53,317 bases of DNA from contig JASKKH010000013.1 in assembly GCA_030154265.1 (NCBI GenBank), positions 1 through 53,317 of the forward strand. Direction: 5' to 3'. Made by a program: the position numbers and the translations under genes. Below the pieces are notes generated by a model. That model ran no database searches, was not told where the DNA came from, and saw nothing but the letters and a program-made list of their open reading frames with translations. The stretch is from Clostridia bacterium (lineage in GTDB: Bacteria > Bacillota > DSM-521 > Neomoorellales > Neomoorellaceae). This document shows positions 25,556 to 32,935 of this stretch, in pieces. Position 1 is the stretch's first letter; every line of letters starts with the position of its first letter.

Positions 25556-26107
25556 TTAACCTCCTGCTTTTTTATAAAAACTCAAAGCTGTATCTCCGTA
25601 AACTCTTTTAGAAAACATTTTGATTCCATTAATCTCAGAGGGTTTTTCTTTAACTGAGGTTTCCATAATAATCAATCCATATGGTAATAATAAATCATTA
25701 ACTGAGGGTAAAATAACATCTCCCCATCCTTTGGAATAAGGGGGATCAACATACACTAAATCAAAAAGTATATCCTTTTTTTTTAAATGTTCTAATGCCC
25801 TTCTGGCATCCGCGGCAATTACCAAACCTTTTGCTTTAAAATTAGTACTCATCAAATTAGAATTAAGACATTTTAAAGCTAGTTTATTATTCTCAATAAA
25901 GACAGCTTTTTTAGCTCCTCTACTTAAAGCTTCTAATCCAACTGCTCCCGAACCCGCAAAAAGGTCCAAGAAAATACTATCAATAACTCTGGAGCCTAAA
26001 ATATTAAATAAAGCTTCCCTAACTCTATCAGTTGTAGGTCTAGTAATTCGACCTTTTGGAGTACGTAAAGGATGCCCTCTTACTTCACCTGCTATTATTC
26101 GTAACAT
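25556..26107 (-). CDS. rsmD: 16S rRNA (guanine966-N2)-methyltransferase
   Basis: Methylates G966 of 16S rRNA. It starts MLRIIAGEVRGHPLRTPKG with the family's RPTTDRVREALFNIL, the SAM-binding FLDLFAGSGAVGLEALSRGA, and the catalytic VYVDPPYSKG. The ATG at 26107 has GAGGG upstream; the frame extends 14 codons further without a ribosome site. It is 183 residues. In many Firmicutes coaD follows rsmD, but here it is replaced by the coiled-coil gene. Confidence 0.93.
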   Translation of the reverse strand: MLRIIAGEVRGHPLRTPKGRITRPTTDRVREALFNILGSRVIDSIFLDLFAGSGAVGLEALSRGAKKAVFIENNKLALKCLNSNLMSTNFKAKGLVIAADARRALEHLKKKDILFDLVYVDPPYSKGWGDVILPSVNDLLLPYGLIIMETSVKEKPSEINGIKMFSKRVYGDTALSFYKKAGG

Positions 26108-26196
26108 AAAACTACCCTCTTTAAAACAACTATTTGCTAATATAGTCAAATTTTCGTCATTATTTTGTTTATATCCTGCTATGAAAGCCTCAATAA

Positions 26197-26227
26197 TTTA
26201 CATAAATTTGTTTTTAACATGTATAAT
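26197..26227 (+). promoter_or_regulatory. Promoter of the candidate small RNA
   Basis: On the plus strand TTTACA (26197-26202; five of six matches to TTGACA) precedes a perfect TATAAT (26222-26227). The spacing of 19 nt is longer than ideal. The predicted start is near 26234. Confidence 0.5.
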
Positions 26228-26233
26228 TTTTAC

Positions 26234-26408
26234 CTAAAACATCCATAATATAAACGGCAAAGCTAATTACTAGTTTTGCCAGAAGAGCTTAGGGTTATTT
26301 TATTAACCCTCCCCCATGAGCTCTTCCTCCGGTTTCTCCTCTCCCAAGCCACCGGTTACCCGCCGGTGGCTAAAATTTGGTCGTTCAATTGGAACGACCT
26401 TTTTTTTT
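26234..26408 (+). ncRNA. Candidate regulatory small RNA with CU-rich loops
   Basis: About 175 nt on the plus strand, between divergent rsmD and convergent trxA. Four hairpins can be drawn. H1 is 26256-26280 (10 bp with one G-U). H2 has outer arms GAAGAGCT/AGCTCTTC (26282-26289, 26319-26326) enclosing GGGTTA/TAACCC. H3 is GCCACCGG/CCGGTGGC (26348-26370). H4 is the terminator. The stretches left unpaired are CU-rich: TCCCCCAT at 26310-26317 and CTCC...TCTCCTCTCCC at 26327-26345. These could pair with Shine-Dalgarno sequences, as C-rich loops of Gram-positive sRNAs do. It does not look like 6S, SRP, tmRNA or a riboswitch I know. No supporting ORF exists here. Confidence 0.6.
26379..26408 (+). 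terminator. Terminator of the candidate small RNA
   Basis: A perfect 8-bp stem GGTCGTTC / GAACGACC with a 5-nt loop and nine consecutive T on the plus strand. No plus-strand protein gene lies upstream for it to terminate, which is the main argument for a small RNA. Confidence 0.85.
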
Positions 26409-26445
26409 AAAAAAAATTAAGAGGGTTTTTTAATAACCCCCTTAA
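26409..26445 (-). terminator. Terminator of trxA
   Basis: An 11-bp stem with one G-U pair (26417-26427 / 26435-26445), followed on the minus strand by eight Us (26416-26409). It sits back to back with the plus-strand terminator, so trxA and the small RNA converge. Confidence 0.85.
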
Positions 26446-26456
26446 TTTTATTTGGT

Positions 26457-26783
26457 TTAATGAATTATTTCTTTAAGTTTTTCTTTTAATTTTTCCTTGG
26501 GCATATACCCAACAACTCGCCCAATTTCCTGACTTTCCTTAAAAATAACCATTGTTGGAATGCTCATAATTCCATACTTAGAAGCTAATTCTTGATTTTC
26601 ATCAACATTTACTTTAACTATTTTAGCATTACAATCCTCATCATCTGCTAACTCTTCCAAGACAGGTGCCATCATTTGGCATGGTCCACACCAAGAAGCC
26701 CAAAAATCAACGACTACTGGTATTGGCGCTGATAAAACCTCAGCTTCAAAGTTGTCATTATTAACATCAATAGGTTTGCCCAT
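26457..26783 (-). CDS. trxA: Thioredoxin
   Basis: A cytoplasmic dithiol-disulfide oxidoreductase. The redox motif WCGPC holds C32 and C35, the fold motif VVVDFWASWCGPC is intact, and the cis-Pro loop is SIPTMVIF. At 108 residues it is standard. The ATG follows GGGAGG. It has a near-consensus promoter and a strong terminator of its own, so it is a single-gene unit. Confidence 0.97.
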   Translation of the reverse strand: MGKPIDVNNDNFEAEVLSAPIPVVVDFWASWCGPCQMMAPVLEELADDEDCNAKIVKVNVDENQELASKYGIMSIPTMVIFKESQEIGRVVGYMPKEKLKEKLKEIIH

Positions 26784-26824
26784 TTAATAACCTCCCGTTT
26801 ATTTTTTTAAGTAAATACATTTTT

Positions 26825-26853
26825 ATAATACTATATAACTTTTACGCTGTCAA
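26825..26853 (-). promoter_or_regulatory. Promoter of trxA
   Basis: TTGACA (26853-26848) and TATTAT (26830-26825) with 17-nt spacing. The -35 box abuts the stop codon of the small zinc protein upstream. Confidence 0.8.
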
Positions 26854-27021
26854 TTATATTGGTCGCTCTGGCTTTTGAGATTGTAAAGCTTGATAACGTA
26901 ACCTGGAACGACATAACTCACAGGTAAAAACAGCCTTAGTATCTCTTGCTAATTTCGTATAATCCTTATGTACTTTTGTTATTTTCTCTTTACGACCACA
27001 TATAGAACATTTGACTTCCAT
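26854..27021 (-). CDS. YlaI-like small zinc-ribbon protein (DUF2197)
   Basis: A 55-residue protein starting MEVKCSICGRKEKITKVH, with a second pair in FTCELCRSRLRY. The two CxxC pairs (C5/C8 and C34/C37) make a zinc ribbon. The ATG at 27021 is preceded by AAGGTGG at 7 nt. It resembles the DUF2197/YlaI family of Bacillus; the function is unknown. It is divergent from gpr and lies just upstream of trxA. Confidence 0.75.
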   Translation of the reverse strand: MEVKCSICGRKEKITKVHKDYTKLARDTKAVFTCELCRSRLRYQALQSQKPERPI

Positions 27022-27077
27022 AGTTTTCACCACCTTGTACTAATTATTCCACATTATTAGGGTTTTTCCCTTCCTAT

Positions 27078-27105
27078 GTATATTTTTATAAATAATGGAT
27101 AACCT
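27078..27105 (+). promoter_or_regulatory. Candidate forespore (sigma-F/G type) promoter of gpr
   Basis: GTATA (27078-27082) and GGATAACCT (27097-27105) are 14 nt apart, close to the sigma-F pattern GYATA...GGnnAnnnT. gpr is a forespore gene in Bacillus. The predicted start, near 27112, leaves room for the GGGGAGG ribosome site at 27126. Confidence 0.4.
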
Positions 27106-27139
27106 TACATTCAGGTCATTTTTTTGGGGAGGTATTACC

Positions 27140-28117
27140 TTGAATCAAGCTGAATTTTTCCAAATATCGGGAATTGTACTTGATCTTGCAGTCGAAGCAC
27201 ATGATTTATTACGGGGTGCAACACAACAAGAAATTCCTGGCGTTCGTGAGGATAAACAAAAGTTACCTAATGCAACAATAACCAATATTACTATAATGAA
27301 TAAAATTGGTGAACGGTCCATGGGCAAACCCCAAGGAACTTATATAACTATTGATGCTCCACAACTACGATCGGCTAACCCCCCAGTTCATGAAGAAATA
27401 GCTGGTTTACTGGCAAAACAGATAAACTTATTATTAAAAAAATATAATGTAAGCTCTAATGATCCTGTTTTAGTAGTAGGTCTTGGTAATTGGGAAGCAA
27501 CCCCAGACTCTTTGGGTCCAAAAGTTATAGCCCAGTTTACAGTTACTCGGCATCTGTTAAAATATGTGCCTCAAGACTTACCTCCTGGTACAAGACCAGT
27601 TAGCGCCTTAGCACCTGGAGTACTTGGCACCACTGGAATTGAAACTGCAGAAATTATTCAAGGAGTAATTCAAAAAACCCAACCTAAAGCAATTATTGCT
27701 ATTGATGCCTTATCTGCAGCAGATTTACACAGAGTTGGTAGTAGTATTCAAATAAACGATACAGGAATTAATCCGGGTTCTGGTGTAGGAAATCAACGTA
27801 TGGGAATAAATCAAAATACTATGGGTATACCAGTTATTGCTATTGGTATTCCCACAGTTGTAAACGCTGGCATAATTATTTACCAAGCTCTTAATCAACT
27901 AAAACAAAATTTACCACAAGCAAACCTTCAATTTAATAGAAATATCATCCAGAACCTAACTCAAAACGTATTATCACCTTTCGGTGGAAATCTTACAGTA
28001 ACTCCTAAAGAAATTGATGAACTTATACATAATCTTGCTTGGGTAATTGGTAATGCTCTTAATAGATCATTACACAGTAATCTATTAAAATCAAATGCAG
28101 CAATACCTTTACATTAA
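27140..28117 (+). CDS. gpr: Germination protease GPR
   Basis: An aspartic-type protease that degrades SASPs in the first minutes of germination; made in the forespore as a zymogen. Signature stretches are LDLAVEAHDLL near the N-terminus, VVGLGNWEATPDSLGPKV, and IAIDALSAADLHRVGSSIQI followed by DTGINPGSGVGN. The start chosen is TTG at 27140 with GGGGAGG 7 nt upstream, giving 325 residues; an ATG at 27095 lacks a ribosome site and lies in the promoter. It is on the plus strand and faces a SASP gene, its likely substrate, across a shared terminator. The N-terminal propeptide appears short. Confidence 0.95.
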   Translation: MNQAEFFQISGIVLDLAVEAHDLLRGATQQEIPGVREDKQKLPNATITNITIMNKIGERSMGKPQGTYITIDAPQLRSANPPVHEEIAGLLAKQINLLLKKYNVSSNDPVLVVGLGNWEATPDSLGPKVIAQFTVTRHLLKYVPQDLPPGTRPVSALAPGVLGTTGIETAEIIQGVIQKTQPKAIIAIDALSAADLHRVGSSIQINDTGINPGSGVGNQRMGINQNTMGIPVIAIGIPTVVNAGIIIYQALNQLKQNLPQANLQFNRNIIQNLTQNVLSPFGGNLTVTPKEIDELIHNLAWVIGNALNRSLHSNLLKSNAAIPLH

Positions 28118-28123
28118 TAAAAT

Positions 28124-28149
28124 AGGATGACGGGTTAACCCGCCATCCT
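28124..28149. terminator. Bidirectional terminator between gpr and the SASP gene
   Basis: A 26-nt near-perfect palindrome: AGGATG/CATCCT arms around CGGGTTAACCCG. T-rich stretches lie on both sides, so it can end both converging transcripts. Confidence 0.75.
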
Positions 28150-28155
28150 AATAAT

Positions 28156-28590
28156 TTATTGCTGTAATCCACCCTGGAAGCCTTGCTGTTGTAAACCTTG
28201 GGTCATACCCTGCTGTGCTCCCAACATACCGGTGGACTGAGCATCAAATTGCTGAGCATTAAGGTTTAATTTCTGGCCACTGACATTGTTTTGGGTAGGA
28301 ACTGGTCCACTAATAGCCCCGGTAACATTCTGAGCGGCACCTAGTTCTACATCCTGACCACCAAGGCCGCCAGCCTGTTGCTGCTGTTGACTAAGAGAGT
28401 TTTCATAAGCAGCAATCATCTTTTTGACCATTAATCCTCCAACAGAGCCGTTAACTTTAGAAGGTAGGTCACCAAGATAGCCCTGATAATTCTGGATACC
28501 CAGTTCAGTAGCAACTTCTTGTTTAAACCTATCCATGGAAGCTCTTGCCTGAGGAATTAATAGTTTGTTTGTTCTCTGGCCACCTGCCAT
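28156..28590 (-). CDS. Alpha/beta-type small acid-soluble spore protein with long Gln-rich tail
   Basis: Residues 8-66 are a SASP domain, opening NKLLIPQARASMDRFKQEVA. The GPR cleavage site is E25-V-A-T-E29 (family form E-I-A-x-E), and the second DNA-binding stretch is GDLPSKVNGSVGGLMVKKMI. SASPs coat spore DNA and protect it from UV. Here about 78 further residues follow, rich in Gln, Gly, Asn and Ala; a normal SASP is 60-75 residues in all. The ATG has AAGGAGGTGA upstream. A good sigma-G promoter precedes it, and gpr is its convergent neighbour. The role of the tail is unknown. Confidence 0.9.
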   Translation of the reverse strand: MAGGQRTNKLLIPQARASMDRFKQEVATELGIQNYQGYLGDLPSKVNGSVGGLMVKKMIAAYENSLSQQQQQAGGLGGQDVELGAAQNVTGAISGPVPTQNNVSGQKLNLNAQQFDAQSTGMLGAQQGMTQGLQQQGFQGGLQQ

Positions 28591-28622
28591 TTTGTTTCAC
28601 CTCCTTTGTGTTTGTCTAGTTG

Positions 28623-28652
28623 TAGTATGTTTCGAATACAGTTTTTTATGCT
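28623..28652 (-). promoter_or_regulatory. Sigma-G promoter of the SASP gene
   Basis: AGCATA (28652-28647) and CATACTA (28629-28623) with 17-nt spacing. This fits the forespore pattern TGMATR-N17/18-CATWMTA, with a perfect -10. Confidence 0.7.
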
Positions 28653-28703
28653 TAGTATAATTTGGCTAGGGAAAATTTTCATTTATACTATAAAATAGAA
28701 AAA

Positions 28704-28721
28704 AACGCCCCTTAGGGCGTT
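28704..28721 (-). terminator. Terminator of the YflT-like gene
   Basis: Stem AACGCCC / GGGCGTT with loop TAAG, then a run of Ts on the minus strand. It lies 11 nt after the stop of the gene upstream and separates it from the SASP promoter. Confidence 0.82.
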
Positions 28722-28732
28722 CGTTTTGATTT

Positions 28733-29131
28733 TTAAATTTGACCATCATTTGCCTCAATAATCTTCCGAGCTTTAGATATATTATCCTCTGTAGTAACTA
28801 CAGTTACCAAGAACCCTTCATTTCCAGCCACACCGTAATCATTTAAGCCTACACCACCGACAGATGGATCAGCTCCCAGTAATGCTCTTGTGTCTGTTTT
28901 TACTAGAGGATTGATGTCTGAAGAATAAATAGAAAGGCCAGTAATAGTATTAGCTTGATTAGCTATAGGATTATTATATTGATCATTATAACGTGATCCA
29001 AAACGTCCAACTCTGTCTAGTTGAGCTTCATTAATCCCGGCAGATTTTAAACTATTGATTGCTTTTTGAGCCTTTGTACTACTGGGAAAATAAGCCAAAA
29101 GAGAACGTTCGTTTTCTTTTAATCGTATAAT
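28733..29131 (-). CDS. Small YflT/DUF1269-like protein of unknown function
   Basis: A protein of about 121-132 residues with a beta-alpha-beta look: LLAYFPSSTKAQKAINSLKS, then a Gly/Asn-rich middle, then GFLVTVVTTEDNISKARKII. It resembles general-stress YflT-type folds that read small inserts between helices; this is weak. The start is the odd point. The first usual codon is TTG at 29098, which has no ribosome site. A strong GGAGGTGA lies at 29142-29135, 4-7 nt before in-frame ATT (29131) and ATA (29128) codons, and the frame stays open between. I give the ATT start. It sits between recG and the SASP gene, with its own terminator. Confidence 0.65.
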   Translation of the reverse strand: MIRLKENERSLLAYFPSSTKAQKAINSLKSAGINEAQLDRVGRFGSRYNDQYNNPIANQANTITGLSIYSSDINPLVKTDTRALLGADPSVGGVGLNDYGVAGNEGFLVTVVTTEDNISKARKIIEANDGQI

Positions 29132-29210
29132 TAATCACCTCCAGTAGCATATTTAATTATAGTGTGGCTTATTTTTAAAATGACAATCCTTATTTTAAAA
29201 AAAAATTATG

Positions 29211-31253
29211 TCAAATTGTCAAATTTGTAATTTTTTCCAAAGAAAGTTGGCAAAGCTTCTGGAATTCTGGTGAAGTCCAGAGCTTATGTTGACAAATATA
29301 AAGAGCATCCTTTTTTGCCTGTTCTAAAATGCGTTTATCTTGAGGAATTTTAGCTAAACGAAACTCAGGCATTCCATGCTGGCGAGTCCCATAAAACTCT
29401 CCTGGTCCCCTTAAACGTAAGTCATACTCTGAAATTTTAAAACCATCCTGACTTTTTGTTAAAATACGTAAACGTTTGTTATTATATGAACTATCATTGA
29501 CCATAAGAAAACAATAAGCATTCGATTGCCCACGACCTACCCGGCCTCTTAACTGGTGTAATTGAGCTAAACCCAGTCTCTCAGCACCTTCAATTAGCAT
29601 TACCGTAGCATTAGGTACATCTACTCCTATTTCAACAACAGTTGTTGCAACTAAAATATTAATTTTACCTTTTCTAAAATCATTCATTACAGTTTCTTTT
29701 TCCTTAAAGTTAAGTCTCCCGTGAACTAATCCAACATTAAAATTAGGAAATATTTCTTCACTCAAAGTTTTAGCCATAGCTATAGCAGCTTTGGCATTAA
29801 TATTTTCACTATCTTCTATCAATGGGCAGATAACATATACCTGGTGTCCCTTTTTAATCTCTTGCCGTATAAATTCGTAAATTTTGGGTCGATGTGTTTC
29901 TGTTAAAATTCGAGTAACAACAGGTTTACGCCCGGGAGGCAATTCATCTAAGTAAGATATATCAAGATCTCCATAAATTGTTAATGCAAGTGTTCGTGGA
30001 ATAGGCGTAGCTGTAAGAACAAGTAAATCAGGACATCTACCTTTAGCCTCAAGGGCTGCTCGTTGACCAACACCGAATCGATGTTGTTCATCTATAATGG
30101 CAAGACCTAAAGACTTAAAAATAACACTATCCTGTATTAAAGCATGAGTTCCAACAATAACAGGCAGTTCTCCAGTAGCTAGTTTCTTAAGAATTATTCT
30201 TCTTTCATTTGAAGGCGTATTACTGGTCAATGAGACTACAGGTATTTTTAAGGGCAAAAGTAACTTTTCTAATGTAGCCCTGTGTTGTTCAGCTAAAACC
30301 TCAGTCGGTACCATCAGCGCAGTCTGCCAACCTCCAGATACCGCCTTAACTATGGCCCCTGCTGCAACAATTGTTTTACCTGAACCTACATCTCCCTGGA
30401 GTAATCGAGCCATAGGAGTAGGTTTTTCCATATCATTAATTATTTCCCCTAGGACACGTTTTTGCGCTTCAGTTAAACTAAATGATAAATTATCAATTAA
30501 TTTTTCAACCATATAATTATCTTTTATGTGCGCTATGCCTTGAACTCCATTTTCGTAAATTGTACGGCGTAAATTTAACCCTAACTCCCATATCAATAAT
30601 TCTTCATACTTTAAGCGACGCTGAGCTTGGTATAGTTGGGTTATATTAGGAGGAAAATGAATATAATTCAAAGCCTCTGTTTTAGATAAAAGACGATACT
30701 TTTTACAGAAAGATTGAGGTAGAATTTCAGGTAAATCTTTGCCAACCAATTCAAGAGCTTGAGCAATTATTGCCCTAAACCACCGTTGAGTTAGCCCATT
30801 AGTTAATTGGTAAAAAGGTACAATACGACCTTTATGAAGGTTGTTATCCTTTTCCCCAAGAATCTCGTAATCCGTTACCTGTATTTGTGGTATGAAGTCC
30901 TTAAAATTAACCTTTCCAGTTAAGATAACCTTAGTTCCCGCTGGTAACTGACGCTTAAGATAGGATTGATTAAACCAAATTGCATACCCTGAACCATTCT
31001 TCCCTTGGATAAAGGCTTTTAGTAAACATAAATTTGGACGTATTTCCTTTTGTTCCCAAGAAATAATTGTTACTATAGTCGTAATTTCTTCTCCATTAAC
31101 TGCATTTGTAATTTCCTTTAGCTTACTTCTATCTTCGTAGCGCCTGGGAATATGCCACAGTAAATCACCTATTGTAGTTATTCCCAGATTGTTAAGGAGA
31201 GCAGCTTTCTTTGAACCTATATGTTTTAATTCCGATACTCGTTTATTTATCAC
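29211..31253 (-). CDS. recG: ATP-dependent DNA helicase RecG
   Basis: A helicase that reverses stalled forks and branch-migrates Holliday junctions. It has the wedge/OB domain (SELKHIGSKKAALLNNLG onward), Walker A GDVGSGKT, the DEAH-type box IDEQHRFGVGQRA, TATPIPRTLALTIYGDLD, and the late QLRGRVGRG motif VI. The start chosen is GTG at 31253, with GGGAAGG 6 nt upstream, giving 680 residues. The ATG five codons earlier overlaps that Shine-Dalgarno. It overlaps the DUF1858 gene by 11 nt, so translation is coupled. Confidence 0.96.
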   Translation of the reverse strand: MINKRVSELKHIGSKKAALLNNLGITTIGDLLWHIPRRYEDRSKLKEITNAVNGEEITTIVTIISWEQKEIRPNLCLLKAFIQGKNGSGYAIWFNQSYLKRQLPAGTKVILTGKVNFKDFIPQIQVTDYEILGEKDNNLHKGRIVPFYQLTNGLTQRWFRAIIAQALELVGKDLPEILPQSFCKKYRLLSKTEALNYIHFPPNITQLYQAQRRLKYEELLIWELGLNLRRTIYENGVQGIAHIKDNYMVEKLIDNLSFSLTEAQKRVLGEIINDMEKPTPMARLLQGDVGSGKTIVAAGAIVKAVSGGWQTALMVPTEVLAEQHRATLEKLLLPLKIPVVSLTSNTPSNERRIILKKLATGELPVIVGTHALIQDSVIFKSLGLAIIDEQHRFGVGQRAALEAKGRCPDLLVLTATPIPRTLALTIYGDLDISYLDELPPGRKPVVTRILTETHRPKIYEFIRQEIKKGHQVYVICPLIEDSENINAKAAIAMAKTLSEEIFPNFNVGLVHGRLNFKEKETVMNDFRKGKINILVATTVVEIGVDVPNATVMLIEGAERLGLAQLHQLRGRVGRGQSNAYCFLMVNDSSYNNKRLRILTKSQDGFKISEYDLRLRGPGEFYGTRQHGMPEFRLAKIPQDKRILEQAKKDALYICQHKLWTSPEFQKLCQLSLEKITNLTI

Positions 31254-31491
31254 TAATATCCTTCCCATTTTTTATTGCATAATTTAAATCATTGAGGAAA
31301 GTATTTAAATCAATACCACGATTTTTAGTTCCACTGGCAATTGTTTCATTCATCGCACCCATACATTTAGAACAAGAACTCATACCGTAGCGTTTAAATA
31401 CCGGCCATACTTGAGGATAAACCTGTAATACTTCTAAAATAGTAAGGCTAGGTGTTATTTTAAATGGAATTAAATTTTTTTTACTACTCAA
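31243..31491 (-). CDS. DUF1858 domain protein
   Basis: An 82-residue protein consisting of a DUF1858 domain: ITPSLTILEVLQVYPQVWPV, then FKRYGMSSCSKCMGAMN. The CSKC pair suggests a metal or redox site. The start is TTG at 31491 with GAGGAGGAAGGG just upstream. A longer frame up to 31596 has no ribosome site and overlaps the rpmB promoter on the other strand. In anaerobes DUF1858 proteins often go with hybrid-cluster or redox genes; the role is unknown. It is coupled to recG. Confidence 0.82.
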   Translation of the reverse strand: MSSKKNLIPFKITPSLTILEVLQVYPQVWPVFKRYGMSSCSKCMGAMNETIASGTKNRGIDLNTFLNDLNYAIKNGKDISDK

Positions 31492-31562
31492 TTTCCCTTC
31501 CTCCTCTATTAAACTTTCACCACAAAGTAAAATACTCCCTGCAATCAATAGCAATATATTCC

Positions 31563-31591
31563 TTGCTTTCTTAACTCTTCTTTGGTAAAAT
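31563..31591 (+). promoter_or_regulatory. Promoter of rpmB
   Basis: TTGCTT (31563-31568) and TAAAAT (31586-31591) on the plus strand with 17-nt spacing, about 35 nt before the rpmB ATG. Confidence 0.65.
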
Positions 31592-31626
31592 GACACTCGT
31601 AGGGTTTAAAAGAGAGGTGAAAAACA

Positions 31627-31815
31627 ATGGCTACATGCACTATTTGTGGTAAAAAAGCTAGCACTGGAAATCAGGTCAGTCACTCTAATATTAAAACGAA
31701 ACGCACTTGGCAGCCTAATTTACAACGGGTTAGAATAATTGTTAATGGTTCTCCCAAAAAGGCTTATGTATGCACCCGTTGCCTACGTTCTGGAAAAGTA
31801 CAGCGTGCTATCTAA
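31627..31815 (+). CDS. rpmB: 50S ribosomal protein L28
   Basis: A 62-residue L28 starting MATCTICGKKASTGNQVSHS. Two CxxC pairs (C4/C7 and the pair in VCTRCLRSGK) make it the zinc-binding form. The ATG follows AGAGAGGTGAAAAACA. It is on the plus strand, divergent from DUF1858-recG, as B. subtilis rpmB also stands apart from neighbours in this region. Its own promoter and a strong terminator make it a single-gene unit. Confidence 0.97.
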   Translation: MATCTICGKKASTGNQVSHSNIKTKRTWQPNLQRVRIIVNGSPKKAYVCTRCLRSGKVQRAI

Positions 31816-31834
31816 ATATCTAAAATATATAATT

Positions 31835-31863
31835 AACCCGGGGTTTTAGTAAAACCCCGGGTT
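31835..31863. terminator. Bidirectional terminator between rpmB and yfcE
   Basis: A perfect 13-bp stem (AACCCGGGGTTTT and complement) with a 3-nt loop. T-rich stretches follow on both strands, fitting the convergent rpmB and riboflavin operon. Confidence 0.9.
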
Positions 31864-31868
31864 TTAAT

Positions 31869-32435
31869 TTATTTAGTTAACCACGGTGACTCTGTAATTG
31901 TTTCTCCGTTAGAAATATCGAGAATTTTTACTCCAAAATCATCAGCTATAGCAACTGTTTTTTTATTACCCAAAGGACCATTTTTGGGTAAACTGGGACT
32001 TCCAGGGTTAAGAAAAATACGTTGGCCTTTAGTACTTAATAAGGGTACATGGGTATGACCGGTAATCCATAAATCAGCCTTATAATATTCAGCCAAAGGT
32101 TCCATATCACTTTCCTGTAATCGATGACCATGTTGAGCTACAATTCTATGTTTCCCCATCTGCAAAACTACCTGATCTTGTAGCGACATGTTTAATACCA
32201 TGGAATCTACTTCCGCATCACAATTTCCCCGAGCTATCAGAATGGGAATATCACATTCCTTTATAACTTCGGATAAATCCTTAGGTGCATAGTCTGCTAA
32301 AATAGGGTTACGAGGACCATGGTAAAGAACATCACCAGCATGAATAATCATATCTACCCCCTGGAAACAAGTACTAAGTACTTGTTTCCAGGCTAAAACA
32401 TCACCATGTGTATCGCTAATAATTCCTATCTTCAT
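31869..32435 (-). CDS. yfcE: YfcE/MJ0936 family metallophosphodiesterase
   Basis: A calcineurin-like phosphoesterase of 188 residues. All metal-binding motifs are visible: ISDTHGD, HAGDVL, RGNCDAE, QHGH, GHTHVP, and the trailing NPGSPSLPK typical of the YfcE group. Such enzymes hydrolyse phosphodiesters in vitro; the natural substrate is unsettled. It follows ribH by 1 nt and is the last gene of the riboflavin operon. A link to flavin metabolism is inferred from position only. Confidence 0.88.
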   Translation of the reverse strand: MKIGIISDTHGDVLAWKQVLSTCFQGVDMIIHAGDVLYHGPRNPILADYAPKDLSEVIKECDIPILIARGNCDAEVDSMVLNMSLQDQVVLQMGKHRIVAQHGHRLQESDMEPLAEYYKADLWITGHTHVPLLSTKGQRIFLNPGSPSLPKNGPLGNKKTVAIADDFGVKILDISNGETITESPWLTK

Positions 32436-32436
32436 T

Positions 32437-32910
32437 TTATTTATCTACTCCTATTTTATTAAATAAATTGGCCATTTCAATCGCTGTTATAGCAGCATCA
32501 AACCCTTTATTACCTGCTTTAGTTCCAGCCCGTTCTATTGCTTGTTCTATATTATCAGCTGTTATTACCCCATAAATTACTGGGACCTCACTATTTAGGC
32601 CCACCTGTGCAATACCTTTGGTTACTTCACTGGCAACATAATCAAAGTGAGGTGTTGCACCACGAATAACCGCTCCTAAACATATTACTGCATCATAACC
32701 CCTACTTAACATTTTTTTGGCTGTTATAGGTATTTCAAAGGCTCCTGGCACCCAAGCAATATCTACATTATTTAAATCAGCCCCATTTCGATTTAATGCA
32801 TCTAATGCTCCATCCAATAATTTTGAAGTAATAAACTCATTAAATCGACTAACAACAATACCAAACTTTAGGCCTTCCGCTTGTAAATAACCTTCTAAAA
32901 TATTAGGCAT
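32437..32910 (-). CDS. ribH: 6,7-dimethyl-8-ribityllumazine synthase
   Basis: Condenses the ribitylaminouracil with dihydroxybutanone phosphate to lumazine, the penultimate riboflavin step. Motifs are [28 protein letters not shown], and [16 protein letters not shown]. The ATG at 32910 (GGGAGG upstream) gives 157 residues; the frame continues 7 codons up without a ribosome site. It is fourth in the ribD-E-BA-H operon. Confidence 0.97.
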   Translation of the reverse strand: MPNILEGYLQAEGLKFGIVVSRFNEFITSKLLDGALDALNRNGADLNNVDIAWVPGAFEIPITAKKMLSRGYDAVICLGAVIRGATPHFDYVASEVTKGIAQVGLNSEVPVIYGVITADNIEQAIERAGTKAGNKGFDAAITAIEMANLFNKIGVDK

Positions 32911-32935
32911 AGCTTTTTCCTCCCTTAACAATATC

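Noticed and set aside
26281-26345. Minus-strand reading of the small RNA region (GGAGGAAGAGCTCATG)
   Set aside because: It looks like a ribosome site plus ATG but leads to a 3-codon frame ending in TAA. Promoter and U-tract terminator support the plus strand instead.
26234-26408. 6S RNA, T-box or riboswitch for the same region
   Set aside because: It lacks the single long bulged hairpin of 6S, no T-box sequence is seen, and no gene lies downstream on the same strand for a riboswitch to control.
27095-27139. ATG start for gpr 15 codons upstream
   Set aside because: It has no ribosome site, overlaps the candidate forespore promoter, and the extra residues do not look like GPR. TTG at 27140 has GGGGAGG.
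31492-31596. N-terminal hydrophobic extension of the DUF1858 protein
   Set aside because: It would overlap the divergent rpmB promoter and has no ribosome site. The TTG at 31491 has a very strong one.
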